A stretch of 64,000 bases of DNA from Filimonas zeae. GTDB lineage: Bacteria; Bacteroidota; Bacteroidia; Chitinophagales; Chitinophagaceae. The translations under genes were made by a program, and so were the position numbers. Positions 33,623-43,417 of the stretch are shown here, one piece after another. Position 1 is the stretch's first letter. Each line of letters starts with the position of its first letter. The DNA lies in contig NZ_BMIB01000001.1 of the NCBI RefSeq assembly GCF_014641615.1, positions 1,550,769 to 1,614,768 on the forward strand, in the 5' to 3' direction. The notes under the pieces are model-generated. The model ran no database searches, was not told the origin of the DNA, and was given only the letters and a program-made list of their open reading frames with translations.

Positions 33623-33982
33623 TTATGGTTTGTTTTTTAACTGAGCCAGCAGCAGCTCCAGATCTTCTACCGTAAGCTTGTTGTCTTCTACCAGGGCAGA
33701 TACTGCCTGGCGGTAACTGCCGCCAAAGTACCCTTTTACCAGGCCGGTGAGGCTGGTTTGTGAATAGGCTTCTCTGGTTACTGCCGGCGTATACAGGTGC
33801 ATACGTCCTACGGTTTCTGTGTTTACAAATTGTTTCTCCACCAATATCTTTAACAGGGTAGCTACAGTGTTGGGGTGAGGTTTGGGTTCCGGCATGGCCT
33901 CTACTATGTCTTTCAGAAATCCTTTTTCCTGCTTCCACAGCACCTGCATTACCTGCTCTTCTGCTTTTGTAAGCGTTTTCAT
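33623..33982 (-). CDS. BlaI/MecI-family transcriptional repressor
   Basis: 119 aa. Winged-helix DNA-binding domain (about 1-75: LTKAEEQVMQVLW, PNTVATLLKILVEKQFV) and a C-terminal dimerisation helix pair (LVEDNKLTVEDLELLLAQL). These repressors bind dyads upstream of their own operon and are inactivated by the M56 partner encoded next (32278-33603). Two perfect dyads lie just upstream at 33989-34002 and 34023-34036. Confidence 0.92.
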   Translation of the reverse strand: MKTLTKAEEQVMQVLWKQEKGFLKDIVEAMPEPKPHPNTVATLLKILVEKQFVNTETVGRMHLYTPAVTREAYSQTSLTGLVKGYFGGSYRQAVSALVEDNKLTVEDLELLLAQLKNKP

Positions 33983-33988
33983 TGTATA

Positions 33989-34036
33989 ACTAAATGTTTA
34001 GTCGAAGATATGACTATGTTTTTAGTTGAACAACTA
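33989..34036 (-). promoter_or_regulatory. two candidate BlaI-type operators
   Basis: Perfect dyads ACTAAA-TG-TTTAGT (33989-34002) and TAGTTG-AA-CAACTA (34023-34036), 20 bp apart edge to edge and 7-54 bp upstream of the repressor start. They share the half-site core TAGT/ACTA, and a further half-site TTTAGTTAT lies at about 34041-34049. The position fits autorepression of the blaI/blaR1 operon. Confidence 0.7.
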
Positions 34037-34156
34037 TTTTTTTAGTTATAAAGAACAGGCAACGTTTTTGATGACAGATTATGTATGTGAAATGGGCCGG
34101 AGCCGTTAACTTTGAAGCCTGTTTACTATACCCATTAATTCTGATACCAATATTTT

Positions 34157-34840
34157 ATGGCCGAAACTGTCGTATCTGTACGCGATGTAAATATTTACCA
34201 GGGCAGTAACCTGGTATTGCAGGATGTGAATTTTAACATTGCAAGGGGAGAGTTTGTGTACCTGGTAGGAAAAACCGGTACCGGAAAAAGCAGCTTACTG
34301 AAAACACTGTATGGCGAATTGCCTTTAAAAGAAGGCGTGGCTAATGTGGCCGGGTTTGATTTAAAGGGAATGGACTGGAAAAAAGTGCCTTTTCTACGCC
34401 GTAACCTGGGCGTGGTGTTTCAGGATTTTCAGTTGCTGACCGATCGTAATGTACACCAGAACCTGCGTTTTGTGCTGAAGGCCACCGGCTGGACAGACGA
34501 GAAGCTGATTGAAGAGAAGATTAATGATGTGCTGGATAAGGTTGGTTTAAAAAGCAAAGGCTTTAAAATGCCTTTTGAAATGAGTGGTGGAGAGCAGCAG
34601 CGTGTAGATATAGCACGCGCATTGTTAAACTCTCCCAAACTGATACTGGCCGATGAACCTACGGGCAACCTGGACCCTGAAACCAGTGATGAAATTATGC
34701 AGCTGCTGTTTCAGATTTGTAAAGATTATGGTACCGCTATTGTAATGGCCACCCACGATTTTATTGTAATTAACCGTTATCCATCCCGTATGCTGAAAAC
34801 AGAAAGGAGCCGGGTATTAGACAGTGCGGTGCCTGTATAA
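34157..34840 (+). CDS. ftsE: FtsE-like cell-division ABC ATPase
   Basis: 227 aa. Walker [11 protein letters not shown]-loop [13 protein letters not shown], signature MSGGEQQR, Walker [16 protein letters not shown] and the H-loop ATHDF are complete. The motif spacing and TGNLDP match FtsE/LolD-type ATPases; VFQDFQLL is characteristic of FtsE. FtsE with FtsX regulates peptidoglycan hydrolases at the septum. No ftsX or other permease is adjacent, and a terminator follows immediately, so the partner must be encoded elsewhere. LolD is the main alternative. Confidence 0.8.
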   Translation: MAETVVSVRDVNIYQGSNLVLQDVNFNIARGEFVYLVGKTGTGKSSLLKTLYGELPLKEGVANVAGFDLKGMDWKKVPFLRRNLGVVFQDFQLLTDRNVHQNLRFVLKATGWTDEKLIEEKINDVLDKVGLKSKGFKMPFEMSGGEQQRVDIARALLNSPKLILADEPTGNLDPETSDEIMQLLFQICKDYGTAIVMATHDFIVINRYPSRMLKTERSRVLDSAVPV

Positions 34841-34855
34841 ATAATGTATTTTTAT

Positions 34856-34890
34856 AATCCGGATGGATGCTTTCCTATCCGGATTTTTTA
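34856..34890 (+). terminator. terminator of ftsE
   Basis: Stem AATCCGGAT / ATCCGGATT with a 12-base loop, followed by TTTTT. Ends the ftsE transcript just upstream of the rpsO promoter. Confidence 0.85.
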
Positions 34891-34898
34891 TATTATAT

Positions 34899-34928
34899 TT
34901 TGCCGTTGCATTTTTTTTCCTACCTTCG
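34899..34928 (+). promoter_or_regulatory. promoter of rpsO
   Basis: -33 box TTTG (34899-34902), 18-nt spacer, -7 box TACCTTCG (34921-34928), a form of the Bacteroidota consensus seen at strong housekeeping promoters. The leader to ATG 34978 is about 40-45 nt, a suitable length for S15 autoregulation, though no specific fold was identified. Confidence 0.8.
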
Positions 34929-34977
34929 CGTTCCAAATAGAAGAAGTCAACTTGGATGTTTTTTAAAAAAAAGTGAG

Positions 34978-35250
34978 ATGCCTTATTTAACTAAAGAAAA
35001 GAAAGCGACAATTTTTGCAACTTACGGTGGTAAAGCTGAAAACACTGGTTCTATCGAAGGCCAGGTAGCTCTTTTAACCGAGCGTATTTCCAGCATTTCC
35101 AAACACTTACAGGCAAATAAAAAAGACCATTCCACTCAACGCGGTTTAATGAAAATGGTAGGTCAGCGTAAAAGACTGCTGGCTTACATGCAGAAGCACA
35201 ACCTGCAAGGTTACCGCGCTCTGATTGAGAAACTGGGTCTCAGAAAATAA
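34978..35250 (+). CDS. rpsO: 30S ribosomal protein S15
   Basis: 90 aa from ATG 34978. The frame is open further upstream, but that region contains the ftsE terminator and the rpsO promoter. S15 features: [36 protein letters not shown] and [16 protein letters not shown]. It binds the central domain of 16S rRNA. Gene order rpsO-pnp is the conserved bacterial arrangement. Confidence 0.97.
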   Translation: MPYLTKEKKATIFATYGGKAENTGSIEGQVALLTERISSISKHLQANKKDHSTQRGLMKMVGQRKRLLAYMQKHNLQGYRALIEKLGLRK

Positions 35251-35274
35251 ACTATTACAGCTATGTAAAAAGCA

Positions 35275-35314
35275 ATTCCCAACTGACAATTACGACGGTT
35301 GGGAATAGTTTTTT
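35275..35314 (+). terminator. terminator between rpsO and pnp
   Basis: Stem ATTCCCAAC / GTTGGGAAT with a 14-base loop, then AGTTTTTTG. Partial read-through into pnp is possible, as in other bacteria where rpsO and pnp share transcripts. Confidence 0.85.
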
Positions 35315-35424
35315 GTATAGCTATCCTGTTTGTTGTAAATAAGATTGCAAAACAGGGTGTGGGCGCCTTTTGTTGTACTTACTGCTACACCGTACACACG
35401 CTACACATCCCCAATTACCTGATT

Positions 35425-37593
35425 ATGTTATCACAACCATTTAGTGTGTCTTTTGACCTGGGTGGTGGTCGCGAAGTGACCATCGGCACGGGTAAGCTTG
35501 CCCGTCAGGCTGATGGCGCCGTTACCGTTCAACAGGGTAACAATATTCTTTTAGCTACGGTTGTTGCTAATAAAGAGCCGAGAGAGGGACAGGATTTCTT
35601 TCCCCTTTCAGTAGATTACCAGGAGAAGTTTGCGTCAGCAGGCCGTATCCCTGGTTCATTTTTCAAAAGAGAAGGCCGTTTAAGCGATTCTGAGATACTG
35701 GTAAGCCGTCTGGTTGACCGTGCACTTCGTCCGCTGTTTCCGGAAGATTATTTCTGTGATGTACAGGTGTTAATCACCCTTATTTCCAGCGATAGTGAGA
35801 TATTACCCGACGCTTTAGCTTGTCTGGCTGCTTCTGCGGCACTGGCTGTATCGGATGTGCCTATTAAAGAAATCATTTCTGAAGTACGTATCGGACGCAT
35901 TGACGGTCAGTTTGTGGTAAACCCAACACGTGCCGAATTAGCGAAAGCTGATATGGACTTTATAATCGCGGCTACCGAGAAGAACCTGATGATGGTGGAA
36001 GGCGAAAGCCAGGAGTGCAGCGAGGAAGATCTGGTGAAAGCTTTACAGGTAGCGCACGATGCTATCCGTATTCAGATTCAGGCGCAACAGGAGTTACGTA
36101 ATAAAGTAGGTATTTCTACTAAACGTGATTATCCAAAGCCCGAACAAAACGAAGCGTTGAAAGCGGTAGTAGCTGCATTCACGGCTGAAAAAATAAAAAC
36201 TATTGCGCGTGGTGGTACTGCCAAGCACGACCGCAGTGCTGCTTTTAAAACCCTGAAAGATGAGCTGGTTGCCAGCCTGGGCGAAGAAGCAGATGACAAA
36301 ACAAAGAAGCAGGCTAAAAAATATTACGAAGATCTGCAGTGGGAACTGGTTCGTGATATGATTATTGACGACCGCACACGTTTGGATGGCCGTAAATTAG
36401 ACCAGGTTCGTCCTTTGACTATGGAGGTTGATCCGCTGCCTACGCCGCACGGTTCTGCTTTATTTACCAGGGGGGAAACCCAGTCGTTAACTACTGTAAC
36501 CTTAGGTACGCCTCTGGACGAATTACTGGTAGAAAGCGCTGCCAAATCAGATTATACCAAATTTATCCTGCATTATAACTTCCCTCCGTTTTCTACAGGC
36601 GAAGTGAAGCCTATGCGTGGCCCCGGCCGTCGCGAGGTTGGTCACGGTAACCTGGCTATGCGTAGTCTGAAGCAGATGATGCCAGGTAACGAGTATGCGT
36701 ACACGGTACGTGTAGTGAGTGATGTACTGGAATCGAATGGTTCTTCTTCTATGGCTACCGTTTGTGCCGGTTCACTGGCGCTGATGGATGCGGGTGTACC
36801 TATTCCCAAGCACGTGAGTGGTGTGGCAATGGGCTTAATTACCCGTGGCGATGGAAAATATGCCATCTTAACCGACATTCTGGGCGATGAAGATCACCTG
36901 GGTGATATGGACTTTAAAGTAACCGGTACCCGCGATGGTATCTGCGGTGTACAAATGGATATTAAAGTAGATGGTTTAAGCATGGAAGTAATGCGTGAAG
37001 CATTAAGCCAGGCTTTGAACGGCCGTTTACACATTCTGGATGCTTTGTATGAGTGTATTCCTGCAGCCCGCGCTGAAGTGAAGCCGCATGCACCACGCAT
37101 GGAAAAACTGATTATCGATAAAGAATTTATTGGTGCGGTAATCGGACCCGGTGGTAAAGTAATTCAGGAAATTCAGAAAGAAACCGGAACCACTATTAAT
37201 ATTGAAGAGGTGGGTAACTTTGGTGAAGTAAGCATTTTCTCCAACAACAAAGAAGGCGTGGTTAAAGCGCTTAACTGGGTTAAAGGCATTGTTGCCGTAC
37301 CACAGGTAGGAGAGGTGTACGAAGCTAAAGTGAAAACCATTCAGCCTTATGGCGCGTTTGTTGAATTCTTACCTAAGAAAGAAGGTTTACTGCACATCAG
37401 CGAAATATCCTGGAAGCGCTTAGACAGCCTGGAAGGGGTGCTGAAAGAAGGTGATGTGGTTAAAGTGAAGCTGATTGGTCTGGATCAGAAGACGGGTAAG
37501 TTTAAATTAAGCCGCAAAGTGCTTATGCCAAAGCCTGAGCAAAGCCCGAGGCCGCAGCAAGCCAATGGCCAGTCTGAAGAGGCTGCCGACTAA
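35425..37593 (+). CDS. pnp: polyribonucleotide nucleotidyltransferase (PNPase)
   Basis: 722 aa from ATG 35425; the open frame reaches back into the rpsO terminator, so the longer form is rejected. Two RNase PH domains (about 1-215 and 310-545), an intervening helical domain, KH domain (about 555-615, with GAVIGPGGKVIQEIQ) and S1 domain (about 625-695, with GAFVEFLPKKEGLLHIS). Catalytic-site motifs FSTGEVKPMRGPGRREVGHGNLA and GDEDHLGDMDFKV are present. 3'-5' phosphorolytic RNA decay; homotrimer, part of the degradosome in many bacteria. Confidence 0.97.
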   Translation: MLSQPFSVSFDLGGGREVTIGTGKLARQADGAVTVQQGNNILLATVVANKEPREGQDFFPLSVDYQEKFASAGRIPGSFFKREGRLSDSEILVSRLVDRALRPLFPEDYFCDVQVLITLISSDSEILPDALACLAASAALAVSDVPIKEIISEVRIGRIDGQFVVNPTRAELAKADMDFIIAATEKNLMMVEGESQECSEEDLVKALQVAHDAIRIQIQAQQELRNKVGISTKRDYPKPEQNEALKAVVAAFTAEKIKTIARGGTAKHDRSAAFKTLKDELVASLGEEADDKTKKQAKKYYEDLQWELVRDMIIDDRTRLDGRKLDQVRPLTMEVDPLPTPHGSALFTRGETQSLTTVTLGTPLDELLVESAAKSDYTKFILHYNFPPFSTGEVKPMRGPGRREVGHGNLAMRSLKQMMPGNEYAYTVRVVSDVLESNGSSSMATVCAGSLALMDAGVPIPKHVSGVAMGLITRGDGKYAILTDILGDEDHLGDMDFKVTGTRDGICGVQMDIKVDGLSMEVMREALSQALNGRLHILDALYECIPAARAEVKPHAPRMEKLIIDKEFIGAVIGPGGKVIQEIQKETGTTINIEEVGNFGEVSIFSNNKEGVVKALNWVKGIVAVPQVGEVYEAKVKTIQPYGAFVEFLPKKEGLLHISEISWKRLDSLEGVLKEGDVVKVKLIGLDQKTGKFKLSRKVLMPKPEQSPRPQQANGQSEEAAD

Positions 37594-37627
37594 GGAAAAA
37601 TTAGTGGTAAATACCTATTTTTAGCAG

Positions 37628-37668
37628 AAAAAGCTGTCTGAAACGTTTTGTCAGACAGCTTTTTTTTA
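37628..37668 (+). terminator. terminator of pnp
   Basis: Perfect 14-bp stem AAAAAGCTGTCTGA / TCAGACAGCTTTTT with a nine-base loop and a T run. Confidence 0.92.
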
Positions 37669-37784
37669 TTATTACATTGTTATATTATACATGTGGTAAT
37701 TGAAATGTCATTTAATCTGCGTGAAAAGCACAATTAAGGTAAAATCTTAATCTGTGTTTTTAATCAGATGCCAAACTATCTGCT

Positions 37785-38354
37785 ATGATTCATAAGTTGA
37801 ATGATTCCGTGCTGCTTGATCGCCTCGCTGCTGGTGATGAATATGCGTTAAATGAGATTTACATGCTGTACTGGCAGGACTTGTTTATGTGCGCCTTCAA
37901 TGTGCTGAAGGACAAAGGTGCCTGCGAGGATATTATTCAGGATTTGTTTCTGCAGTTATGGCAAAAAAGAACCACTATTCAAATTACTACTTCACTCCGC
38001 GCTTATTTATATACTGCTGTACGTTATAATGTATTCAGGCAGATACGTACCGGTAAGGTAAGAACTGCTTTGTTTGATGAAGCGGCCGACAGAATGGCTG
38101 CGAATACTACCGAATTTATCATGGCTGAAAAAGATGTAAGCAAACAGGTGGCCCGTGCAGTTGCTGGTTTGCCCGATAAATGTCGTGAGGTATACAAACT
38201 GAGCAGGGAAGAACAGCTAACCCATAAAGAAATCGCCTCCCGCCTGAACATCTCCACTAAAACGGTAGAAAACCAATTAACCATTGCTTTAAAGCGTGTA
38301 CGCGCCTCATTGAACACTGTGGCGGTAATAATTGTTACGCTAATGGCCTGTTAA
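37785..38354 (+). CDS. ECF sigma factor of the SusCD locus
   Basis: 189 aa. Region 2 at about 10-80 (LAAGDEYALNEIYMLYWQDLF, CEDIIQDLFLQLW, SLRAYLYTAVRYNVF); region 4 at about 125-175 (LPDKCREVYKLSREEQLTHKE, LNISTKTVENQLTIALKRV). It ends in a hydrophobic tail TVAVIIVTLMAC. Followed by its FecR partner 90 bp downstream; together they should control the susCD-like operon in response to the SusC STN domain. Confidence 0.92.
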   Translation: MIHKLNDSVLLDRLAAGDEYALNEIYMLYWQDLFMCAFNVLKDKGACEDIIQDLFLQLWQKRTTIQITTSLRAYLYTAVRYNVFRQIRTGKVRTALFDEAADRMAANTTEFIMAEKDVSKQVARAVAGLPDKCREVYKLSREEQLTHKEIASRLNISTKTVENQLTIALKRVRASLNTVAVIIVTLMAC

Positions 38355-38444
38355 TCAGGCTACCTTACTGTAAAATTTGTATATTTTTTTTGTTAATTTT
38401 TAGGGGATTGCGTTTTTAAAATACACTTACCATAAAACAGGTAA

Positions 38445-39488
38445 GTGGATAAACAAATATTCATATCTCTAATAGATAAGTTTCTTTCAGGCAAAGCCCG
38501 CCCGGAAGAAATGGATGCGCTTGCCAATTATTATCACAGTTTTCAGCAGTCCGGCTCCTCCTGGGATGAAGCGGTTTTGGGTGATGCGGAGGAAATGGAA
38601 AGCCGTTTACTGAACCGGTTGAACATTGCCATTGCCAGAGATAAAGCGGTAACAGAAGCAGAAGGGAATGAGGAAATACCGGTGGCTGAACTGCCGGAAA
38701 CAACTACCCGGAAATCCTGGAAAAAGATAGCTATAGCAGCAAGTGTTGCAGGGATTCTGATTGTGAGTGGATATGCGCTGAAGGATTTTATAAAAGGACA
38801 GGTTACACCCGTAAAAACAATAGTGGTAGCTACTGAAAAAGGTATGCGCAGGCACCTGGTGTTACCAGACAGCACACAGGTTTGGCTGGAAGGTGGAAGC
38901 AGCTTCAGTTATCCGGATGCTTTCAGGGAAGAGGAAAGAACTGTAAACCTGCAGGGAGAAGCTTTTTTTGAAGTGGCGCAGGATGCAGGCCACCCTTTTG
39001 TAATACAAACCCCCTTATTAAGCACCCGCGTACTGAGTACATCGTTTAACGTAAAAGCCTACGATCTTAAAAAAGCGGAGGTGGTGGTGGTTACCGGTAA
39101 AGTGATGGTAAAGGAAGGCAGTGCAGCCATTCAGAACGATAACGCCCAGCAGTTAGTGGTGCGTAGTAACCATAAAGTAAGCTATGATAGCATACAGCGG
39201 GTATTAGAAATGAAAGACGCACCGGATGCAGCAGATTTTGCACAGCGGAGAAACGGCAAGTTTATTTACCGCGGTGTAAAAGTAGCAGATATGATTAAAG
39301 ATCTGCAGCAGGCTTATAATACGCCTATTGCTATTAAAAAGGAACTGCTGAATTGTACGTTTTACGGTGATTTTAACGCGAAGGATGATGTGCAGAAAGT
39401 GCTGCACCTGATAGCGCTAAGCCTGAATGGCCGTGTAGAGAATATGGGAGAGAGAGGGTATTTTATAACAGGAGAAGGATGTCTTTAA
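38445..39488 (+). CDS. FecR-family anti-sigma factor of the SusCD locus
   Basis: 347 aa starting with GTG at 38445; MDKQIFISLIDKFLSGKARPEE fits FecR N-termini and the next in-frame ATG would delete it. Transmembrane helix at about 92-108 (IAIAASVAGILIVSGYAL), periplasmic FecR domain (LPDSTQVWLEGGSSF, LQGEAFFEVAQD, TSFNVKAY, VTGKVMV) and C-terminal DUF4974 (about 270-347). Same operon direction as the sigma gene and susC. Confidence 0.9.
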   Translation: MDKQIFISLIDKFLSGKARPEEMDALANYYHSFQQSGSSWDEAVLGDAEEMESRLLNRLNIAIARDKAVTEAEGNEEIPVAELPETTTRKSWKKIAIAASVAGILIVSGYALKDFIKGQVTPVKTIVVATEKGMRRHLVLPDSTQVWLEGGSSFSYPDAFREEERTVNLQGEAFFEVAQDAGHPFVIQTPLLSTRVLSTSFNVKAYDLKKAEVVVVTGKVMVKEGSAAIQNDNAQQLVVRSNHKVSYDSIQRVLEMKDAPDAADFAQRRNGKFIYRGVKVADMIKDLQQAYNTPIAIKKELLNCTFYGDFNAKDDVQKVLHLIALSLNGRVENMGERGYFITGEGCL

Positions 39489-39566
39489 CTATCACTAAAT
39501 AGAACCTAAACAAAACTAATGAGATCGTTGAAACCATACCCCCAGTAAAAGAGAAAATAAGTAAAA

Positions 39567-39590
39567 GTGTCCTCCGCATTCAGAGGACAC
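39567..39590 (+). other. hairpin in the fecR-susC intergenic region
   Basis: Perfect 8-bp stem GTGTCCTC / GAGGACAC with an eight-base loop, about 100 nt upstream of susC ATG 39688. There is no T run, so it is more likely an attenuator, RNA-processing or stabilising element than a terminator. The hairpin would let susC levels differ from sigma/fecR. Confidence 0.5.
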
Positions 39591-39687
39591 ATTGTTAGAT
39601 AAGTTTTTTCAACAAGGCAGACTGCCCCTGAGGCCTGGAAAACCGTAGCAGTTTACCTATCCACTCAACCAACAACCTTATAAAGGT

Positions 39688-42600
39688 ATGCAAAAAAAGG
39701 TACCACTATTTTTCAATGGCGCAATTGTAAGGGTCATGAAACTATCTGCAATTATTTTTTCAATTATCTGTAGCACAGTAGCTACGCTGCATGCATCTTA
39801 TTCCAATGCACAGGCAGCACTAGACAAAAAGATCAGCATTCAGCTAAAGAATACCTCTTTACAGGATGCATTAGATCAGATAGGAAACGCGGCAAACGTA
39901 TCGTTTTCCTATGCTGGTAACCGCACATTAGCCACCAATAAGGTGAATGTAAGTGCCAGAAACCAGAAAGTAGGTGAGTTACTTACCACTTTACTGGAAC
40001 CGTTTCCATTGTCTTATGTAGTAGTAGACGAACGCATTGTGGTAAGGTATGATGCGAATAAAAAAGTAAAAAAAGAAGAGCCGGCTGAAACTGCTTCCCG
40101 CGAAGTATATCAGGCAGCTGTTCCTCCTTTTGTAATTAAAGGTGTGGTGCTGAATGAAAAAAAGCAACCACTGGATGGCGCAAGCGTAACTATTAAAGGC
40201 AAGGGAAAAACTGTAGTTACCAATGCGAAGGGTGAGTTTGAAATTAAAGATGCCGAAGCGGGTGATATATTAGAGGTAACTATGACCGGCCATAAAGCTT
40301 ACAGCGTAAAGCTGACTGCCGCCAAAACACATCTTACCATTGAAATGGAAGAAGATGCGGCTGACCTGAAAGATGTGGTGGTAACAGGTTTCAACACCGT
40401 ATCTAAAAAGAAGTTTACCGGTTCTACCGTTAAACTGAAAGTGGATGATGTGAAAATGGATGGTGTAATTGATGTAAGCCGTATGCTGGAAGGTAGAGCT
40501 GCCGGTGTATCGGTACAGAACGTATCCGGTACTTTTGGTAGTGCACCTAAACTGCGTATCCGTGGTGTTACTTCTATCAATGGTGAAAACAAGCCGCTGT
40601 GGGTGGTGGATGGTGTGGTGCTGGAAGATCTGGTAAACATTTCTAACGACCAGCTTTCCAGCGGTGACCCTACTACCTTGTTAGGTTCTTCCGTTGCAGG
40701 TGTTAACGTAAACGATATTGAAACTTTCGATATTTTGAAAGATGCCGCTGCTACTGCGTTATATGGTGCAAGAGCCATGAATGGTGTGGTGGTAATTACT
40801 ACTAAAAAAGGTAAAGCGGGCAGAACCAATGTTAACTATACCGGAAACTTTACTACGCAGTTCAAGCCTAATTATAATGAGTACAACATTATGAACTCTG
40901 CCCAGCAGATGAGTGTATGGGGCGAGCTGGAGCGTAAAGGTTCATTAAGTCCAAGTCTGCTCAGCGCCTCTAACTATGGTGTGTACGGTAAAATGTACGA
41001 TCTGGTAAATGGTGATGAGAATGGTAATTTTGGATTAAAGAATACGCCGGAAGCCAGAAAGAATTTCTTACTGCGTTATGCCAATGCCAATACTGATTGG
41101 TATGATATCCTGTTCCGTCAGTCTTTCTTACAGGAACATTCTATCAGCATTTCTACCGGTACTGAAAAGTCACAGTCATTCTTCTCTACCAGCTTTTATA
41201 ATGATAACGGCTGGACGGTTGCTGACAAGGTGAAGCGGTATACGTTGAACTTTAAGAACAACTATACTATTTCTGATAAGCTGACTGCCGGTTTTCAAAC
41301 GGTAGGTTCTTACAGACAGCAGACCGCTCCTGGTACTTTAAGCAGACAGAGCAACCCTGTAACCGGTTCTTTTGACCGCGACTTTGACATTAACCCTTTC
41401 AGCTATGCGCTGAATACAGCACGTGCGTTAACTGCATTTGATTCTGCAGGTGGCCGTGAATATTTCAGAAGAAACTTTGCACCTTTCAACATTCTTACAG
41501 AACTGGAAAATAACAGACTGAAGATTAATCTGATTGATCTGAAACTGCAGGGCGAACTGGGTTATAAATTTACCCGCTCGCTAAAATGGGATTTCATTGG
41601 TTCTATGCGTTATGTAAGATCTACCCGCGAGCATGAGATTACCGAAAATGCAAACATGGCCAATGCTTACCGCGCAAACGGTAGCTCTACCATTGCAGAT
41701 GCCAACAAGTTTCTGTACCGCGATCCGGATAATCCGGAATCTTTACCACAGGTGGTACTGCCTTACGGTGGTTTTTACAACCGTACCGAAAACCAGCTGT
41801 TGAGCTTTGATATCAGAAACACTATTTCTTTTAATAAAACCTTTGCCAACAAACACTCTGTAACAGCCCTGGCTGGTCAGCAGGTTCGTTTGGCAGACAG
41901 ACAGAACTACTCTAACACGGGTTACGGTTACCAGTACGACAATGGTGGTATTGCCTTTACCGATCCGTACATTCTGAAGCAGACTATTGAGAGCAACTTT
42001 CCTTATTACGAAATGGCCAAAACTTACGACCGCTTTGTAGGTTTTTATGGTAACGTAGATTATATGTACGACAGACGTTACAGCATTTCAGTAGTAGGCC
42101 GTTACGATGGTTCTAACCAGTTAGGTTCTTCTAATACGGCCCGTTGGTTGCCAACCGGTACGGTGAGTGCTGCCTGGAACGTGGACGAAGAGAAGTTTAT
42201 GGACAATGTTCCGTTTGTTGATTACCTGAAAGTAAGAGCGAGCTATGGTTTAACAGCTTCTTTAGGTCCTGCAACCAACTCAAACGTAGTATTGAAAAAT
42301 GCTACTTCTAACAGACCTTATACTACTGAGCGCGAATCTGTTATTCAGTTAAGATACCTGGAGAACTCCGATCTTACCTGGGAAAAGAACCATCAGTTAA
42401 ACTTTGGTGTAGATGTTAGCTTATTCAAAGGCCGTTTAACAGCTACTGTTGAGCCTTGGTTTAGAAAGAGCTTTGACCTGATTGGCAACTTTAAAACATC
42501 CGGTATTGGTGGTGAGGCTATAAAGCTGGCTAACTATGCGGATATGAAGTCGAACGGTGTGGATGTAGTAGTAGGTGGCCAGATTGTAAAAACTAAAGAC

Positions 42601-43386
42601 TGGGGTTGGAAATCAAGCGTAACTATTGGTTACAACACTACCAAAATTACCAACATCAAAAACGATCCTTTAATATTTGATCTGGTAAAAGCGGAAGGTG
42701 GTAACATTGAAGGCTATCCTGTAAACGGATTGTTTTCTATTGATTATGTAAGAATGCTCCGTACCAACGGTACACCGGTTTTTAAAGATGAGAACAATAA
42801 AGAAAACCAGGCTGTATACCTGCAGTCAGTAGGTGCTGATTCTTTCCTGGTGTATAACGGTCAGGTTGATCCTAAGTTTACCGGTGGTTTCAACAATACC
42901 TTTAACTACAAGCAGTTTACGCTGAACGTATTCTTTACGTACCAGTGGGGTAACAAAATCAGACTGTATCCATCTTTCAAAAATGGTTACTCTGATTACG
43001 ATGCGTTACCTAAAGAGTTTTACGACCGTTATGTAGTTATTGGTGACGAACTGGTGCCGGGTACTGTTCCTGCTATTGTAGACCGCCTTACTGCAGCACA
43101 ATTAGCCGGTACTTATGCTTATAATAACTATAACTATTCCAATGCAAGAATTGCTAAAGGAGACTTTATTCGTCTGAAAAGTGTACAGCTTTCATACAAC
43201 CTGACTCCTAAGACACTGGAAAAATCACCATTCAAAATGTTGTCTTTTTCAGTAGCTACCATGAACCCATGGTTAATATATGCTGATAAGAAGCTGGAAG
43301 GTCAGGACCCCGAGTTTTTTAACTCAGGTGGTGTTGCCCAGCCTATTCAAAAGCAGGTTACCCTTAGTGTGAAAGCAGGATTTTAA
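39688..43386 (+). CDS. SusC/RagA-type TonB-linked outer-membrane transporter
   Basis: 1232 aa. Signal segment KLSAIIFSIICSTVATLHASYSNAQ in two parts, typical of SusC. STN domain (about 47-115), carboxypeptidase-regulatory domain (about 150-225), plug with LEGRAAGVSVQNVSGTFG, LRIRGVTSING.NKPLWVVDGV and DIETFDILKDAAATALYG.RAMNGVVVITTKKG (about 235-375), then the beta-barrel. SusC forms a lidded complex with the SusD lipoprotein encoded next and imports peptides or oligosaccharides. The STN domain links it to FecR (38445-39488). Confidence 0.95.
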   Translation: MQKKVPLFFNGAIVRVMKLSAIIFSIICSTVATLHASYSNAQAALDKKISIQLKNTSLQDALDQIGNAANVSFSYAGNRTLATNKVNVSARNQKVGELLTTLLEPFPLSYVVVDERIVVRYDANKKVKKEEPAETASREVYQAAVPPFVIKGVVLNEKKQPLDGASVTIKGKGKTVVTNAKGEFEIKDAEAGDILEVTMTGHKAYSVKLTAAKTHLTIEMEEDAADLKDVVVTGFNTVSKKKFTGSTVKLKVDDVKMDGVIDVSRMLEGRAAGVSVQNVSGTFGSAPKLRIRGVTSINGENKPLWVVDGVVLEDLVNISNDQLSSGDPTTLLGSSVAGVNVNDIETFDILKDAAATALYGARAMNGVVVITTKKGKAGRTNVNYTGNFTTQFKPNYNEYNIMNSAQQMSVWGELERKGSLSPSLLSASNYGVYGKMYDLVNGDENGNFGLKNTPEARKNFLLRYANANTDWYDILFRQSFLQEHSISISTGTEKSQSFFSTSFYNDNGWTVADKVKRYTLNFKNNYTISDKLTAGFQTVGSYRQQTAPGTLSRQSNPVTGSFDRDFDINPFSYALNTARALTAFDSAGGREYFRRNFAPFNILTELENNRLKINLIDLKLQGELGYKFTRSLKWDFIGSMRYVRSTREHEITENANMANAYRANGSSTIADANKFLYRDPDNPESLPQVVLPYGGFYNRTENQLLSFDIRNTISFNKTFANKHSVTALAGQQVRLADRQNYSNTGYGYQYDNGGIAFTDPYILKQTIESNFPYYEMAKTYDRFVGFYGNVDYMYDRRYSISVVGRYDGSNQLGSSNTARWLPTGTVSAAWNVDEEKFMDNVPFVDYLKVRASYGLTASLGPATNSNVVLKNATSNRPYTTERESVIQLRYLENSDLTWEKNHQLNFGVDVSLFKGRLTATVEPWFRKSFDLIGNFKTSGIGGEAIKLANYADMKSNGVDVVVGGQIVKTKDWGWKSSVTIGYNTTKITNIKNDPLIFDLVKAEGGNIEGYPVNGLFSIDYVRMLRTNGTPVFKDENNKENQAVYLQSVGADSFLVYNGQVDPKFTGGFNNTFNYKQFTLNVFFTYQWGNKIRLYPSFKNGYSDYDALPKEFYDRYVVIGDELVPGTVPAIVDRLTAAQLAGTYAYNNYNYSNARIAKGDFIRLKSVQLSYNLTPKTLEKSPFKMLSFSVATMNPWLIYADKKLEGQDPEFFNSGGVAQPIQKQVTLSVKAGF

Positions 43387-43417
43387 TTGATTATTGAAGA
43401 GCATACATTTTATTGAT

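Noticed and set aside
33591..33938. 115-residue minus-strand frame overlapping blaI
   Set aside because: Different frame of the real BlaI-type gene (33623-33982), which shows a clear winged-helix pattern.
34867..34977. N-terminal extension of rpsO
   Set aside because: The extension contains the ftsE terminator and the rpsO promoter; S15 proteins start at the ATG at 34978.
35299..35424. N-terminal extension of pnp
   Set aside because: It begins inside the rpsO terminator hairpin and has no homology to PNPase.
40299..40829. Minus-strand frame opposite the SusC plug
   Set aside because: Antisense shadow caused by codon composition; no independent support.
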